Origin: JBALVT01 sp045110675 | Lineage (GTDB): Bacteria; Pseudomonadota; Gammaproteobacteria; Pseudomonadales; Halieaceae | Length of the DNA: 62,406 nt | Direction of reading: 5' to 3' | NCBI GenBank assembly: GCA_045110675.1 | Contig: JBGCGJ010000041.1 | Coordinates: 1 to 62,406 of the forward strand | Shown here: piece by piece, positions 54,581 through 62,406 of the stretch | Layout: each line of letters opens with the position of its first letter | How positions within the stretch are numbered: position 1 is the first letter of the stretch | Notes under the pieces: generated by a model | Databases searched by the model: none | The model's input: the letters and a program-made list of their open reading frames with translations, nothing else | Told to the model about the DNA's origin: nothing | Position numbers and translations under genes: made by a program

Positions 54581-56884
54581 CTAGCTACGATACTTCACAC
54601 TGACGAAGTAGCGACGGGGCTCTGTATAACTGGCTGTTGTTGTACCGAATGCATCAACACCGAAACCGCCGCGAATTTCGCGTTTGTCTCCCAGGTTGCG
54701 TCCAAACAGGCCGATCTCCCACTTGTCATCGCCGGTCTTGTACGAAATACCTGCATTGTAGAGGGTGTAACCACCTGCGTTGAGGCGATCGAAACTGCTG
54801 CTTTGCTCATCATCGCTGTAGAAAATCTCGTCCTTGTAGGCCAGGTCGCCGCGCAACCGCACACTGCTGCCACTATTAAGCTCAAAGACATATTGGACCA
54901 GCAGATTTGCAGTCCACTCAGGCACATTGCTGAAGGGGCGATCGCTGAGATCTTCCAGCTCGCCAGTGGCAGAATTTATCGAATCGAAGTTCTCGTACTC
55001 AGGGTCTATATAAGACATTCCGCCGCTGATTGTCAGCCCATCTGCCGGCAGCACGGTAATTTCCAGTTCCCCACCCCAAAGTGTAGAGTCCGCAGCGTTA
55101 TCCACGACCAACGCTAGCGCGCTGTCTGCAGAGGCAGAGGGGCGGCTAATAAGGAACTGTCGATCCTCGTAGTCGTTATAGAACAGCGCGCCGTTAATCT
55201 GTAGGCGATCGCTCCACAGCTGTGTCTTAAAGCCCAGCTCGTAGCTGAGAAGTGTTTCTGGGTCGGCAACAGAAATCTGCGCGGTCGCGGTGGGCCTGCC
55301 ATTGTAAACCCCGCTGCGAAAGCCACCCGATACACTGGCGTAAACCAGGGTGTCTTCGCTGACGTCGTAGTCCAGACCGATTCTTGGGGAAAACTCATCC
55401 CAGTTTTCATCGCAGGAGAGACGCGAACCAACGCTGTCGACGATGGCGTCGCTACAAGCGCTCGGATCTGTAGGCCCCGGAATGAGAACAGGTGTTTGAC
55501 TCGCAAGCTTGAGAGTAAACATATCCAGTTTCTTTTCATCGTATGTGTAGCGTGCCGCTAGGTTCAGCCGCAGATCCTGACTCATATGCCAGGTGCCATT
55601 GAAAAAGGCTGCGTAGCTTGTAGTTTCCTGGGTGCGGTCATAGAACAGTGTCAGATCGAGGGGTAAAACAGGGAGCGCTTCGAATAAGCCAGCTCCAATG
55701 GTTACTGAGCTGGCGTGATCCCCATCCTCCTTAAGAAAGTAGGCACCGACCAGCCAGTCGAAATTTGTGCCAGATGCGTTGCTAAGCAGGAACTCCTGAC
55801 TGAACTGCTGCACATCAAACTCTGATCCCACAGAAAAATAGTCATTCTCGTTGTTGTCCGCATCCCGGTAGGACTCGGCGTTCATATCGCGATAGCCTGT
55901 GATCGACTTCAGCGAGAAGTGGTTCATATCCCAGGTATTTGTCCAGCTGATACCCCAGGTTTCATTCTTGTCTCGATCGAGCTCGTTAAGGGCGCTGCTT
56001 TTGTCAATATCGTCGAGATTGGGTGTACAACATGTTTGACCCTGGGGCGCCAGTACAAGGCCGATAAATGGACCAGCAACGGGTGCAGCAGGATTAAAGT
56101 CTGTTAGTACCTGGGGATAAACGTTTTGATCGATGTCCGTGTAGTCGACGACAAGGTGCGAATTCCAGGTTTCGCTGAAATCCGAGTCCAGGTGCCCACG
56201 TAGTGCCCACATGTCGTCATTGCCTGCATCATCACCCCGATCGCGCTCCTGCCAGCCATCCGAATTTTTAGTCAGTACAGCGACGCTACCGGCGACTTGG
56301 TCGGTGATAGGGAACTCGATGTAACCGGCAAAAGAAAGGTAATTATCTTCGCCGCCGATGAGTTCGGCATTGTAAGCGATTTCACCGGAGGGTCTACGTG
56401 TCGTGACATTGATCGCACCACCGATAGTATTTTTGCCGAACAGTGTGCCCTGAGGGCCTCGTAGGATCTGTATCTGCTCAATATCGGCGAGTTGAAAATT
56501 TGCTCCAACGGTTCGAGCAAGATAGACACCATCCACATACATACCCACGCCGGGATCGACCGTGAGCGCAAAGTCGAACTGCCCGACGCCGCGCATATAG
56601 GCCTGCAGGGCACTGCTGACACCATTGTCAGATGCTCTGATGGAGAGGTTCGGCGTGCGTTGCTCGATATCGGCCACATTGATCATATTGGTCTGCTCGA
56701 TCATCTGAGCGGAAATTGCAGTGATTGAAATCGGTGTCTCCTGCAGGTTCTCCTCGCGCTTGCGTGCGGTGACCACAACATTCTCCAGAACCTGAGGACC
56801 CTGAGCATGTGCGACAGGCATGCGGGATATGGCTGATAGGGTTAGAGATATTACTAGTGCGGGCGTTATGTAGCGGTTTTTCAT
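54581..56884 (-). CDS. TonB-dependent outer-membrane receptor (catabolic cluster)
   Basis: The 767-residue receptor has a signal peptide (to about residue 27, AHAQ), TonB box region ENVVVTARKREENLQETPISI, plug (QILRGPQGTLFGKNTIGGAINV) and barrel ending YFVSVKYRS. It is close in style to the receptors at 17181 and 46899. The extradiol dioxygenase gene follows directly, so the receptor probably imports the pathway's substrate. It is divergent from the SDR gene at 57163. Confidence 0.93.
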   Translation of the reverse strand: MKNRYITPALVISLTLSAISRMPVAHAQGPQVLENVVVTARKREENLQETPISITAISAQMIEQTNMINVADIEQRTPNLSIRASDNGVSSALQAYMRGVGQFDFALTVDPGVGMYVDGVYLARTVGANFQLADIEQIQILRGPQGTLFGKNTIGGAINVTTRRPSGEIAYNAELIGGEDNYLSFAGYIEFPITDQVAGSVAVLTKNSDGWQERDRGDDAGNDDMWALRGHLDSDFSETWNSHLVVDYTDIDQNVYPQVLTDFNPAAPVAGPFIGLVLAPQGQTCCTPNLDDIDKSSALNELDRDKNETWGISWTNTWDMNHFSLKSITGYRDMNAESYRDADNNENDYFSVGSEFDVQQFSQEFLLSNASGTNFDWLVGAYFLKEDGDHASSVTIGAGLFEALPVLPLDLTLFYDRTQETTSYAAFFNGTWHMSQDLRLNLAARYTYDEKKLDMFTLKLASQTPVLIPGPTDPSACSDAIVDSVGSRLSCDENWDEFSPRIGLDYDVSEDTLVYASVSGGFRSGVYNGRPTATAQISVADPETLLSYELGFKTQLWSDRLQINGALFYNDYEDRQFLISRPSASADSALALVVDNAADSTLWGGELEITVLPADGLTISGGMSYIDPEYENFDSINSATGELEDLSDRPFSNVPEWTANLLVQYVFELNSGSSVRLRGDLAYKDEIFYSDDEQSSSFDRLNAGGYTLYNAGISYKTGDDKWEIGLFGRNLGDKREIRGGFGVDAFGTTTASYTEPRRYFVSVKYRS

Positions 56885-57162
56885 GGCACCACCTCGTTAT
56901 AGTTCTGATTAGACAGCACAGGAAACGGAATCGAGTGACGTTTCGTGTATCCAGAGTAAGCCTTAAGTGCCCATCGAAAAACAGGGTCGGCGCGAATTGA
57001 CTGTCCATCAGCAAAGACTAATAGTTTCAGTTCCGGGAGGAGGGTGATTATCTCTCGAGGATGGACAATCAAATTCCATGAGGTGCCTTTTCTCGAACCA
57101 GATCGAAGGCTAGAGTGTCTATTCGCAGGCTTTAACGCATTAAAATTACAACGGACTCAGTT

Positions 57163-57984
57163 ATGGATCAGTTTAGCGGAAAACTCGCCATTGTTACGGG
57201 CGCTGGAAGTGGCATTGGCAGGGCGCTTGCCAAACGTTGCGTCGCAGAAGGTATGCGCCTTGCGGTGGCCGATATACAAGCGGGACGACTTGAATCTCTT
57301 AAAGCTCAGTTAGAAGGTGAGGGTGCCACAGTACTGACACACACGCTTGATGTGTCCGATGCGCAAGCATTTCAAACGTTTGCCGAGCGCTGCCGGACTG
57401 AACTGGGGGTTCCCGATCTGCTTTTCAACAACGCCGGTATTCTTCGCCTCGGTGAGACATGGTCCCATCCATCGGATGAATGGGAGAAAATATTGTCCAT
57501 CAATATCATGGGCGTGGTGAATGGCTTGAATGCATTTATACCGACCATGTTAGAGGAGGGCAAACCGGCGCACGTCATTAATACGGGCTCGGTCGGTTCA
57601 TTGGTTGCCGCGCCGGGAATGGCGCAATATACGGCGACGAAAATGGCTGTACGCGGTATTACGGAATGCCTACACAACGACCTCGTCGCGCAAAATGCGG
57701 CCATTGATGTATCGCTACTGTGCCCCGGTCCGGTTCTGACTTCCATCAGCGACGAATTACTTGGACTTGAGCCTGGTAATGAAGAAGTCGATCCCGCGAC
57801 GCATATGATGGCGGGGCAGCCAGATTTTATATCGGCCGATGAATGTGCCGATAGAGTATTCAGTGCTATTGTCGAACGCAGGTTCTGGATATTTCCACAT
57901 CCGTTTAACCAGTATATCAATGACATGACGCAGACGATTGTTTCGGGCAGGAATCCGGCGTATCAAGAAGTCCAATTCGATTGA
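57163..57984 (+). CDS. Short-chain dehydrogenase/reductase
   Basis: The 273-residue classical SDR shows cofactor motif TGAGSGIG (12-19), structural motif NNAG, and the catalytic serine and YxxxK in NTGSVGSLVAAPGMAQYTATK. It should oxidise or reduce a hydroxy/keto group using NAD(P); an acidic residue after strand 2 (VADIQ) suggests NAD. Upstream is a 278-base divergent region shared with the TonB receptor. It converges with the hydrolase gene, 59 bases apart. Confidence 0.93.
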   Translation: MDQFSGKLAIVTGAGSGIGRALAKRCVAEGMRLAVADIQAGRLESLKAQLEGEGATVLTHTLDVSDAQAFQTFAERCRTELGVPDLLFNNAGILRLGETWSHPSDEWEKILSINIMGVVNGLNAFIPTMLEEGKPAHVINTGSVGSLVAAPGMAQYTATKMAVRGITECLHNDLVAQNAAIDVSLLCPGPVLTSISDELLGLEPGNEEVDPATHMMAGQPDFISADECADRVFSAIVERRFWIFPHPFNQYINDMTQTIVSGRNPAYQEVQFD

Positions 57985-58043
57985 ACGTTTTGAATTGATC
58001 GGGCCGTAACCTGGCCCTACTGGGATTGAATTACCACTCAGAC

Positions 58044-58883
58044 TTATTCTGTAGCTGAACCGAGAAATCGCAAGCACTCGCGATTGAACAGGGCCTCGTG
58101 TTCCACCATGGCCCAGTGACCGCACTCAGAAAGCACGATCATTTTCATGGCAGAGCACCGATTCACCAGCGCGAGAATTCCGCTGTCAGGCATCATGTTG
58201 TCATTCGCACCCCAGAAGACCAAGACGGGGCAGCACAGTTCGGGCAAGCGCTCTGGCAGGTGCGGGATATCCAATGTCAGCATGACCTGAGAATTCATCA
58301 GATCCATGACCTGCATTCTCTGCGCAATCAGTTCGTCAGTGATGTGCTTTGGATCATGGACCAATCCGAATTCGAACATCTCGCGCATTGTTGCACTATT
58401 GACGCCTTCGTCTGAAAAATACACTTCAAACATTTTCTGCATGCCGGGCATTTGCAGATATTCTTCGCGTTCGCTCATGCCGCCTGGTGCCATGAGAATG
58501 AGTTTTTCAACCAGGTCGGGGTAGGCCAGTGCCAGGCCGATGGCAACCGCACCCCCCAGGGAATTTCCCACGACTGTGCAACGGGTAACACCCACTGCAT
58601 CGAGCGCTTGCTTCAGGCACTCGACGAAAAAACCGAGAGGGTAGTCGACATCATCGGGTTTATCGGAGAAACCGAATCCAACGAGGTCGGGTACGACACA
58701 GCGAAAACCGTTGTTTGCCCACACTGGATAGTTCCCCTTGAAATTACTGTGCCCACTCGCACCGGGGCCTGACCCATGTAAGAAAACCACCACGGGACCT
58801 TCACCCCGATCAATATAGTGTATGCGTTGCCCATTCGGACAGTTTACGTATTGCCCTTCTGGCAGCGGGTTCAACTCTGACAT
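58044..58883 (-). CDS. Alpha/beta hydrolase, meta-cleavage-product hydrolase type (BphD/HsaD-like)
   Basis: The 279-residue enzyme has the MCP-hydrolase oxyanion loop HGSGPGASGHSNF (36-48), the nucleophile S108 in GNSLGGA, the acid D228 (GANDNMM) and the base H256 (ECGHWAMVEH). Such enzymes break C-C bonds of ring-opened products. Start ATG 58883 follows AGAGG; a GTG two codons upstream is possible. It starts 36 bases after the monooxygenase stop, so the pair is one operon. It fits as the third step after ring hydroxylation and extradiol cleavage. Confidence 0.9.
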   Translation of the reverse strand: MSELNPLPEGQYVNCPNGQRIHYIDRGEGPVVVFLHGSGPGASGHSNFKGNYPVWANNGFRCVVPDLVGFGFSDKPDDVDYPLGFFVECLKQALDAVGVTRCTVVGNSLGGAVAIGLALAYPDLVEKLILMAPGGMSEREEYLQMPGMQKMFEVYFSDEGVNSATMREMFEFGLVHDPKHITDELIAQRMQVMDLMNSQVMLTLDIPHLPERLPELCCPVLVFWGANDNMMPDSGILALVNRCSAMKMIVLSECGHWAMVEHEALFNRECLRFLGSATE

Positions 58884-58919
58884 CCTCACCTCTTTGTAAT
58901 GTGTTAGTGCAATGAAAAA

Positions 58920-60146
58920 CTACAGGCTGGGGTCTGTGGAATCTTCGCCAAAAAGTATTCCGCCGAGGTTGACGGCAAACGGATCGGAGATGTTGGCTAT
59001 GTGCGCCTGACTTGCAACAATATCCTGGTGCTGCTGAGGCAAGCTGTTACCTGCGCGGATGCCGGCGGAGCCTACCCCTTTGAGCATGGCAGATGACAGC
59101 GCGATACATCGATCAGCGACAACTGAGGTGTTGTAGCGATATCTCGCCCGGTCCTGCAAACTCGCCACGTTGCCTGATTGCGCGCAGTCCATCAGCGCGT
59201 CGAAGTTGCTGAAGAGCGTATCTTTCATGCTGCCGATCGCGATGTCGACCTCCGCGGCTATGCGCCTGGCATTCGGGTCATCCTTCATCATGATTGGGCC
59301 AGCTAATCTGGTCTGTGCTACGCCGATATACTTTTCCAATGCGCCCTCTAACGCTCCCAGTGTTGGCGTGGAGACAGCCCGCGAGAAGACCTGCATGAAT
59401 GGCAGGCGGTACAACGGGGGCTTGTGCATGAATTTCTTGCCGCCAGCGTCGGCGAGCATGTTGTGGGTACGATGTTCCGGAACAAAAACATCGTCCACCA
59501 CGATATCGTGACTGCCGGTACCTTTCAGTCCCAGCACATCCCAGTTGTCGATGATTTTGTAATCCTTTTTGGGAAGCAGGAAAGTGCGATAGTTCAGCAT
59601 GTCCCAGGGCGCGTCTTGGGTAGGCACGACTGCCCCTAGAAACACCCAGTCGCAGTGTTCGCAGCCGCTGGAAAAACTCCATCTTCCGCTCAGGTTGAAG
59701 CCTCCATCTGCAACGGTAACTTTACCCACCGGTGCATAAGATGAAGAGATCAGTACCTTGCTGTCGGCGCCCCAGACCTCTTGCGATGCCGCATCGTCAA
59801 ACAGATTCATCTGCCAGTTGTGCACGCCAATAACGCCCAGGACCCATGCGGAGGACATACAGGTCTTGGCGATTTCCAGTAAGACGGCATAGAACACCTG
59901 TGGGTCCATCTCCAAGCCGCCGTATTCGCTCGACTGGAGAATCTTGAAGAATCCTGCTTCGTGAAAGTCGGCAATCGTTTCTTCCGGAACGCGTCGATCA
60001 CTGTTGCAAATCTCTCGACGAGATTCAAGAACTGGTCCCAGCCGTCTTGCCACTTCGAGTAACGCATTCGCGCGAGCGGAGCCCAGGCTGAAGGCACACT
60101 CTCCCTGTGTTGTGTGTTTTTTAGTTGCGGCGGCGATAGCAGTCAT
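58920..60146 (-). CDS. Flavin-dependent monooxygenase, acyl-CoA-dehydrogenase fold (HsaA-like)
   Basis: The 408-residue protein resembles the oxygenase component of two-component flavin monooxygenases (HsaA, TesA2, HpaH-C2). Typical parts are FFKILQSSEYGGLEMDP, SSAWVLGVIGVHNW, SGRWSFSSGCEHCDWVFLGA and LKGTGSHDIVVDDVFVPEHR. These enzymes use reduced FMN or FAD to ortho-hydroxylate phenols to catechols. The ribosome site AGGAG precedes ATG 60146. No flavin reductase gene is in view, so the reductant must come from elsewhere. The hydrolase follows after 36 bases; a LysR gene lies upstream on the same strand. Confidence 0.86.
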   Translation of the reverse strand: MTAIAAATKKHTTQGECAFSLGSARANALLEVARRLGPVLESRREICNSDRRVPEETIADFHEAGFFKILQSSEYGGLEMDPQVFYAVLLEIAKTCMSSAWVLGVIGVHNWQMNLFDDAASQEVWGADSKVLISSSYAPVGKVTVADGGFNLSGRWSFSSGCEHCDWVFLGAVVPTQDAPWDMLNYRTFLLPKKDYKIIDNWDVLGLKGTGSHDIVVDDVFVPEHRTHNMLADAGGKKFMHKPPLYRLPFMQVFSRAVSTPTLGALEGALEKYIGVAQTRLAGPIMMKDDPNARRIAAEVDIAIGSMKDTLFSNFDALMDCAQSGNVASLQDRARYRYNTSVVADRCIALSSAMLKGVGSAGIRAGNSLPQQHQDIVASQAHIANISDPFAVNLGGILFGEDSTDPSL

Positions 60147-60315
60147 GGACTTCTCCTGTTGTTAGCGATAGTCAGATGGCCTGATGTGGATTAGCAACAC
60201 TGGGAGGAGTTGCAGCAGAATCGGCCAATCTTGTGGATGCTACTTTAGGGTTCCTGCTAAACGGAGAGAAGGCGCCACTGATAATTTCAGTGTTTTCCCT
60301 CGAGATGCAATTTAC

Positions 60316-61233
60316 TTATTCCAGGAAGGTTTCGGAATCTGGATTGTCCTGAAGCTTGTGCAGGTAGAGAACGAGGAAATCAATAAAGTAGCGCACCTTG
60401 GCTGATAAGTGCCGCGTGTTTGGGTACACCGCCCACGCGATGCGATAGTAACGACTCCAGTCCTGGTCCTCGAGTATCACTAACTCACCTCGGCTAACTG
60501 CATTTCTGATATAAAAATGTGGTAACTGCGCAATTCCGATACTCGCCTTCGCTGCCGCCAGCAGGTTGGCACCGTCTTCGCTGGTCCAATTCCCTTTGAC
60601 CTTCACCTTTACGATATCGCGTTGGTCCGGGTTATCGAAAAACCAGAAGCGGTCCGGAGTGGTGAGACAGTTGTGTTGCTGGAGATCTTCAGGACACGTT
60701 GGTTTGCCATGGACTTCCCAATATTCCGATGTAGCGCAAAGGCATAGGGCATGTCCCCCGAGGCGTCGGGCAACCAGGGTTGAGTCCTCGAGTTTGTCAT
60801 AGCGCACGGTGAGATCGTAACTCCCCGATAGTAGGTCTACGTCCTGGAAGTTGGAGTGAACCTCCACGGTTAAGTCCGGATACTTGCGCGAGAATTCTGC
60901 CACTGCCGCTGCCATGTACTGCGTGCCATAGCGGCTGTTCAGCGCCAGCTTCAGGGTTCCCCGAGGGCTTTTCTGCATGTCTGAGAGCGTGGACTCTGCC
61001 CGATCGAATTGATCGGACATATCCTTGCAATAGCCGAAGAACGTGTTGCCGCTCTCGGTGAGAGTGAGTCGACGGGTCGTCCGTTGTAGCAATCGCACGC
61101 CCAGGCGGTCCTCCAACTGGCTGACCTGCTTGCTGACATAGGACTTTGACACGCCCAACTGTTCGGCAGCTGCTGTGAAACTGCCGGTTTCCACTACACA
61201 GATATACTCTTCAATGCCTTCCCAGCGACCCAC
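60316..61233 (-). CDS. LysR-family transcriptional regulator
   Basis: The 305-residue protein has an N-terminal LysR helix-turn-helix (FTAAAEQLGVSKSYVSKQVSQLEDRLGVRLLQRTTR) and an effector domain. It most resembles DsdC/AaeR-like LysR proteins (QRTTRRLTLTESG). It is upstream of the monooxygenase operon on the same strand and divergent from the sulfatase, so either may be its target. The inducer is unknown. Confidence 0.92.
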   Translation of the reverse strand: MGRWEGIEEYICVVETGSFTAAAEQLGVSKSYVSKQVSQLEDRLGVRLLQRTTRRLTLTESGNTFFGYCKDMSDQFDRAESTLSDMQKSPRGTLKLALNSRYGTQYMAAAVAEFSRKYPDLTVEVHSNFQDVDLLSGSYDLTVRYDKLEDSTLVARRLGGHALCLCATSEYWEVHGKPTCPEDLQQHNCLTTPDRFWFFDNPDQRDIVKVKVKGNWTSEDGANLLAAAKASIGIAQLPHFYIRNAVSRGELVILEDQDWSRYYRIAWAVYPNTRHLSAKVRYFIDFLVLYLHKLQDNPDSETFLE

Positions 61234-61539
61234 TATGCAACCTCCGATAAACTTTTAAGACTCGACTCACTCGATTGAAAAATCGCCGATGAGCGACGCT
61301 CCAGACTTAAATATACGCGCAGACATTGTTTCGCCACAAGAGCCAATTGGCGACGCCTCGATGGAAGCCTCCAAAATCGTGCGCGGCAATTTAACGCATT
61401 TTTGCGGCCTGCGAGTACTATATTGCAAACCAGCACTGATTGAATGTACCTTCGATGGAAACAGTCTGGCCACACATATCGCGTATATGCGTTCGCGTGA
61501 CTCGTGTAACTTACAAATGATTTGAGCTGTGTGTAATGC
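61234..61539. other. 306-base divergent region between LysR and sulfatase genes
   Basis: The region should hold both promoters and LysR binding sites. No gene or clear palindrome was found; small frames on both strands look random. I could not define a reliable T-N11-A LysR box by eye. Confidence 0.5.
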
Positions 61540-62406
61540 ATGCAATCTATTAGACGACTAGTGAAGACTTTCCTAGGCGCTGGGTTCGGCCTAGCGCTGC
61601 TGGCGTGGTTGCCTGCGGTAGTCGCGCAGACAGGAGCAAGCGGTGCGCCACCGAGCGGTGCGCCACCAAACATCGTGCTCATCGTGGCAGATGATATTGG
61701 TTTCTCTGATTTCGGAAGCTATGGCGGAGAAATCGAGACACCGCATATTGACGCCCTGGCACAAGCCGGTATTCGTTTCACGAACTTCCATGTGGCGTCA
61801 AGCTGTGCACCTACCCGCGCAATGTTGATGACTGGCACAGACAGTCACCTGGCTGGAATCGGCAGCATGCGCGAGTTGATGCCTTTATCGCATCGCGGTA
61901 AACCCGGTTATGGCGGCGTACTCAACGACCGGGTGCAGACGATCGCGCAGCGGTTACAGTCAGCTGGATATCGCACCTCAGCAGCGGGTAAATGGCATCT
62001 GGGAATCGAAGCCAGAAACCTGCCACCCGCCCGCGGTTTCGATTATTCAGTCATTCAGGCCGACAGTGGCTCCGACAATTTTGAAATGCGGCCCTATTTG
62101 CCGATGCAGGCAGAGGCCTACTGGTTTGAAAATGGCGAGCAGTTGCGGTCGCTGCCGCAAGGCTTTTACTCTTCAACGCATTTTGTCGATAAAACAATCG
62201 AATTTCTGCGCTCAAGCAGTTCGCAGCGCAAACCGTTTTTCGCCTACGTCGCTTTCATGGCGAATCACACACCTATTCAGGCGCCTGCACATTTCATTGA
62301 CCGCTACAGAGGCCGTTACCTCGAAGGATGGGTGGCCGTGAGGAAAGCGCGCACCCAGAAACTGCGCGAGTCTGGATTGTTCGGTGAACATGCGACGCTG
62401 GCGCCC
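61540..62406 (+). CDS. Secreted type I sulfatase (arylsulfatase family), 5' part
   Basis: The gene runs off the window end; 289 codons are visible. A signal peptide (to about residue 30, AVVAQ) precedes the metal-binding strand NIVLIVADDIGFSDFG and the sulfatase signature CAPTRAMLMTG, in which the cysteine becomes formylglycine. GKWHLG and the HTP motif (ANHTPIQAP) are also present. A 15-base tandem repeat gives GAPPSGAPP between the signal and the domain. It hydrolyses a sulfate ester in the periplasm. It is divergent from the LysR gene. Substrate is unknown; a desulfation step before meta-cleavage is inferred from location. Confidence 0.9.
   Translation, partial: MQSIRRLVKTFLGAGFGLALLAWLPAVVAQTGASGAPPSGAPPNIVLIVADDIGFSDFGSYGGEIETPHIDALAQAGIRFTNFHVASSCAPTRAMLMTGTDSHLAGIGSMRELMPLSHRGKPGYGGVLNDRVQTIAQRLQSAGYRTSAAGKWHLGIEARNLPPARGFDYSVIQADSGSDNFEMRPYLPMQAEAYWFENGEQLRSLPQGFYSSTHFVDKTIEFLRSSSSQRKPFFAYVAFMANHTPIQAPAHFIDRYRGRYLEGWVAVRKARTQKLRESGLFGEHATLAP

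Noticed and set aside
1..62406. CRISPR arrays, tRNA or rRNA genes, insertion sequences, prophage
   Set aside because: No regularly spaced repeats, cloverleaf sequences, transposase or phage proteins were seen on either strand.

Overview
The window reads as a chromosomal segment of an aerobic marine-type gammaproteobacterium, plausibly Cellvibrionales (Halieaceae or Spongiibacteraceae-like). This is inference from gene content: cysG, pqiABC, prc, ilvD and phrB housekeeping-type genes, four large TonB-dependent receptors, a carotenoid-oxygenase-family enzyme, and several degradative enzymes. No rRNA, tRNA, transposase, phage gene or CRISPR array was recognised. The window opens inside cysG and closes inside a sulfatase gene.

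Left part (1-15 kb): the end of cysG is followed by a tightly packed pqi operon (two separate single-module PqiA proteins, the MCE protein PqiB and the lipoprotein PqiC). Next come a J-domain/zinc-finger/PilZ protein, the tail-specific protease Prc, a DUF1330-like protein, an unrecognised membrane-anchored protein, a zinc alcohol dehydrogenase divergent from its probable TetR repressor (with visible operator repeats), a CsgG-like lipoprotein with a Yip1-like membrane protein, and a diguanylate cyclase.

Middle part (15-46 kb): a carotenoid oxygenase beside a TonB receptor, and a D-aminoacylase-type amidohydrolase with a flavin split-barrel protein. Then a papain-like protease fused to an alpha/beta hydrolase, a catalase-like lipoprotein coupled to an AttH/CrtC-like protein and divergent from a phosphotransferase, a LysR regulator, a GspG-like pseudopilin and a GGDEF-EAL protein. 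These are followed by a methyltransferase, LysE exporter, photolyase, metallo-beta-lactamase-fold hydrolase, ureohydrolase, a paired b-type/tetraheme c-type cytochrome module, AbgT transporter, IlvD, and an operon of TonB receptor, Asp-box beta-propeller with a Cys-rich motif, and thioredoxin-like protein.

Right part (46-62.4 kb): an accessory catabolic region. It carries a flavin-dependent monooxygenase of the HsaA type, a type I extradiol dioxygenase of the BphC/HsaC type and a meta-cleavage-product hydrolase of the BphD/HsaD type: the three steps hydroxylate, open and hydrolyse an aromatic ring. Around them sit two TonB receptors, a polytopic membrane protein that may be EXPERA-like, a dihydrodipicolinate-reductase-like oxidoreductase, two SDR-type enzymes, a SnoaL-like protein, two related TetR regulators with similar inverted repeats nearby, a LysR regulator and a secreted sulfatase. 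The likely logic is uptake through the outer membrane, optional desulfation and redox tailoring, then meta-cleavage. The substrate is not known from sequence. No flavin reductase partner for the monooxygenase is in view.
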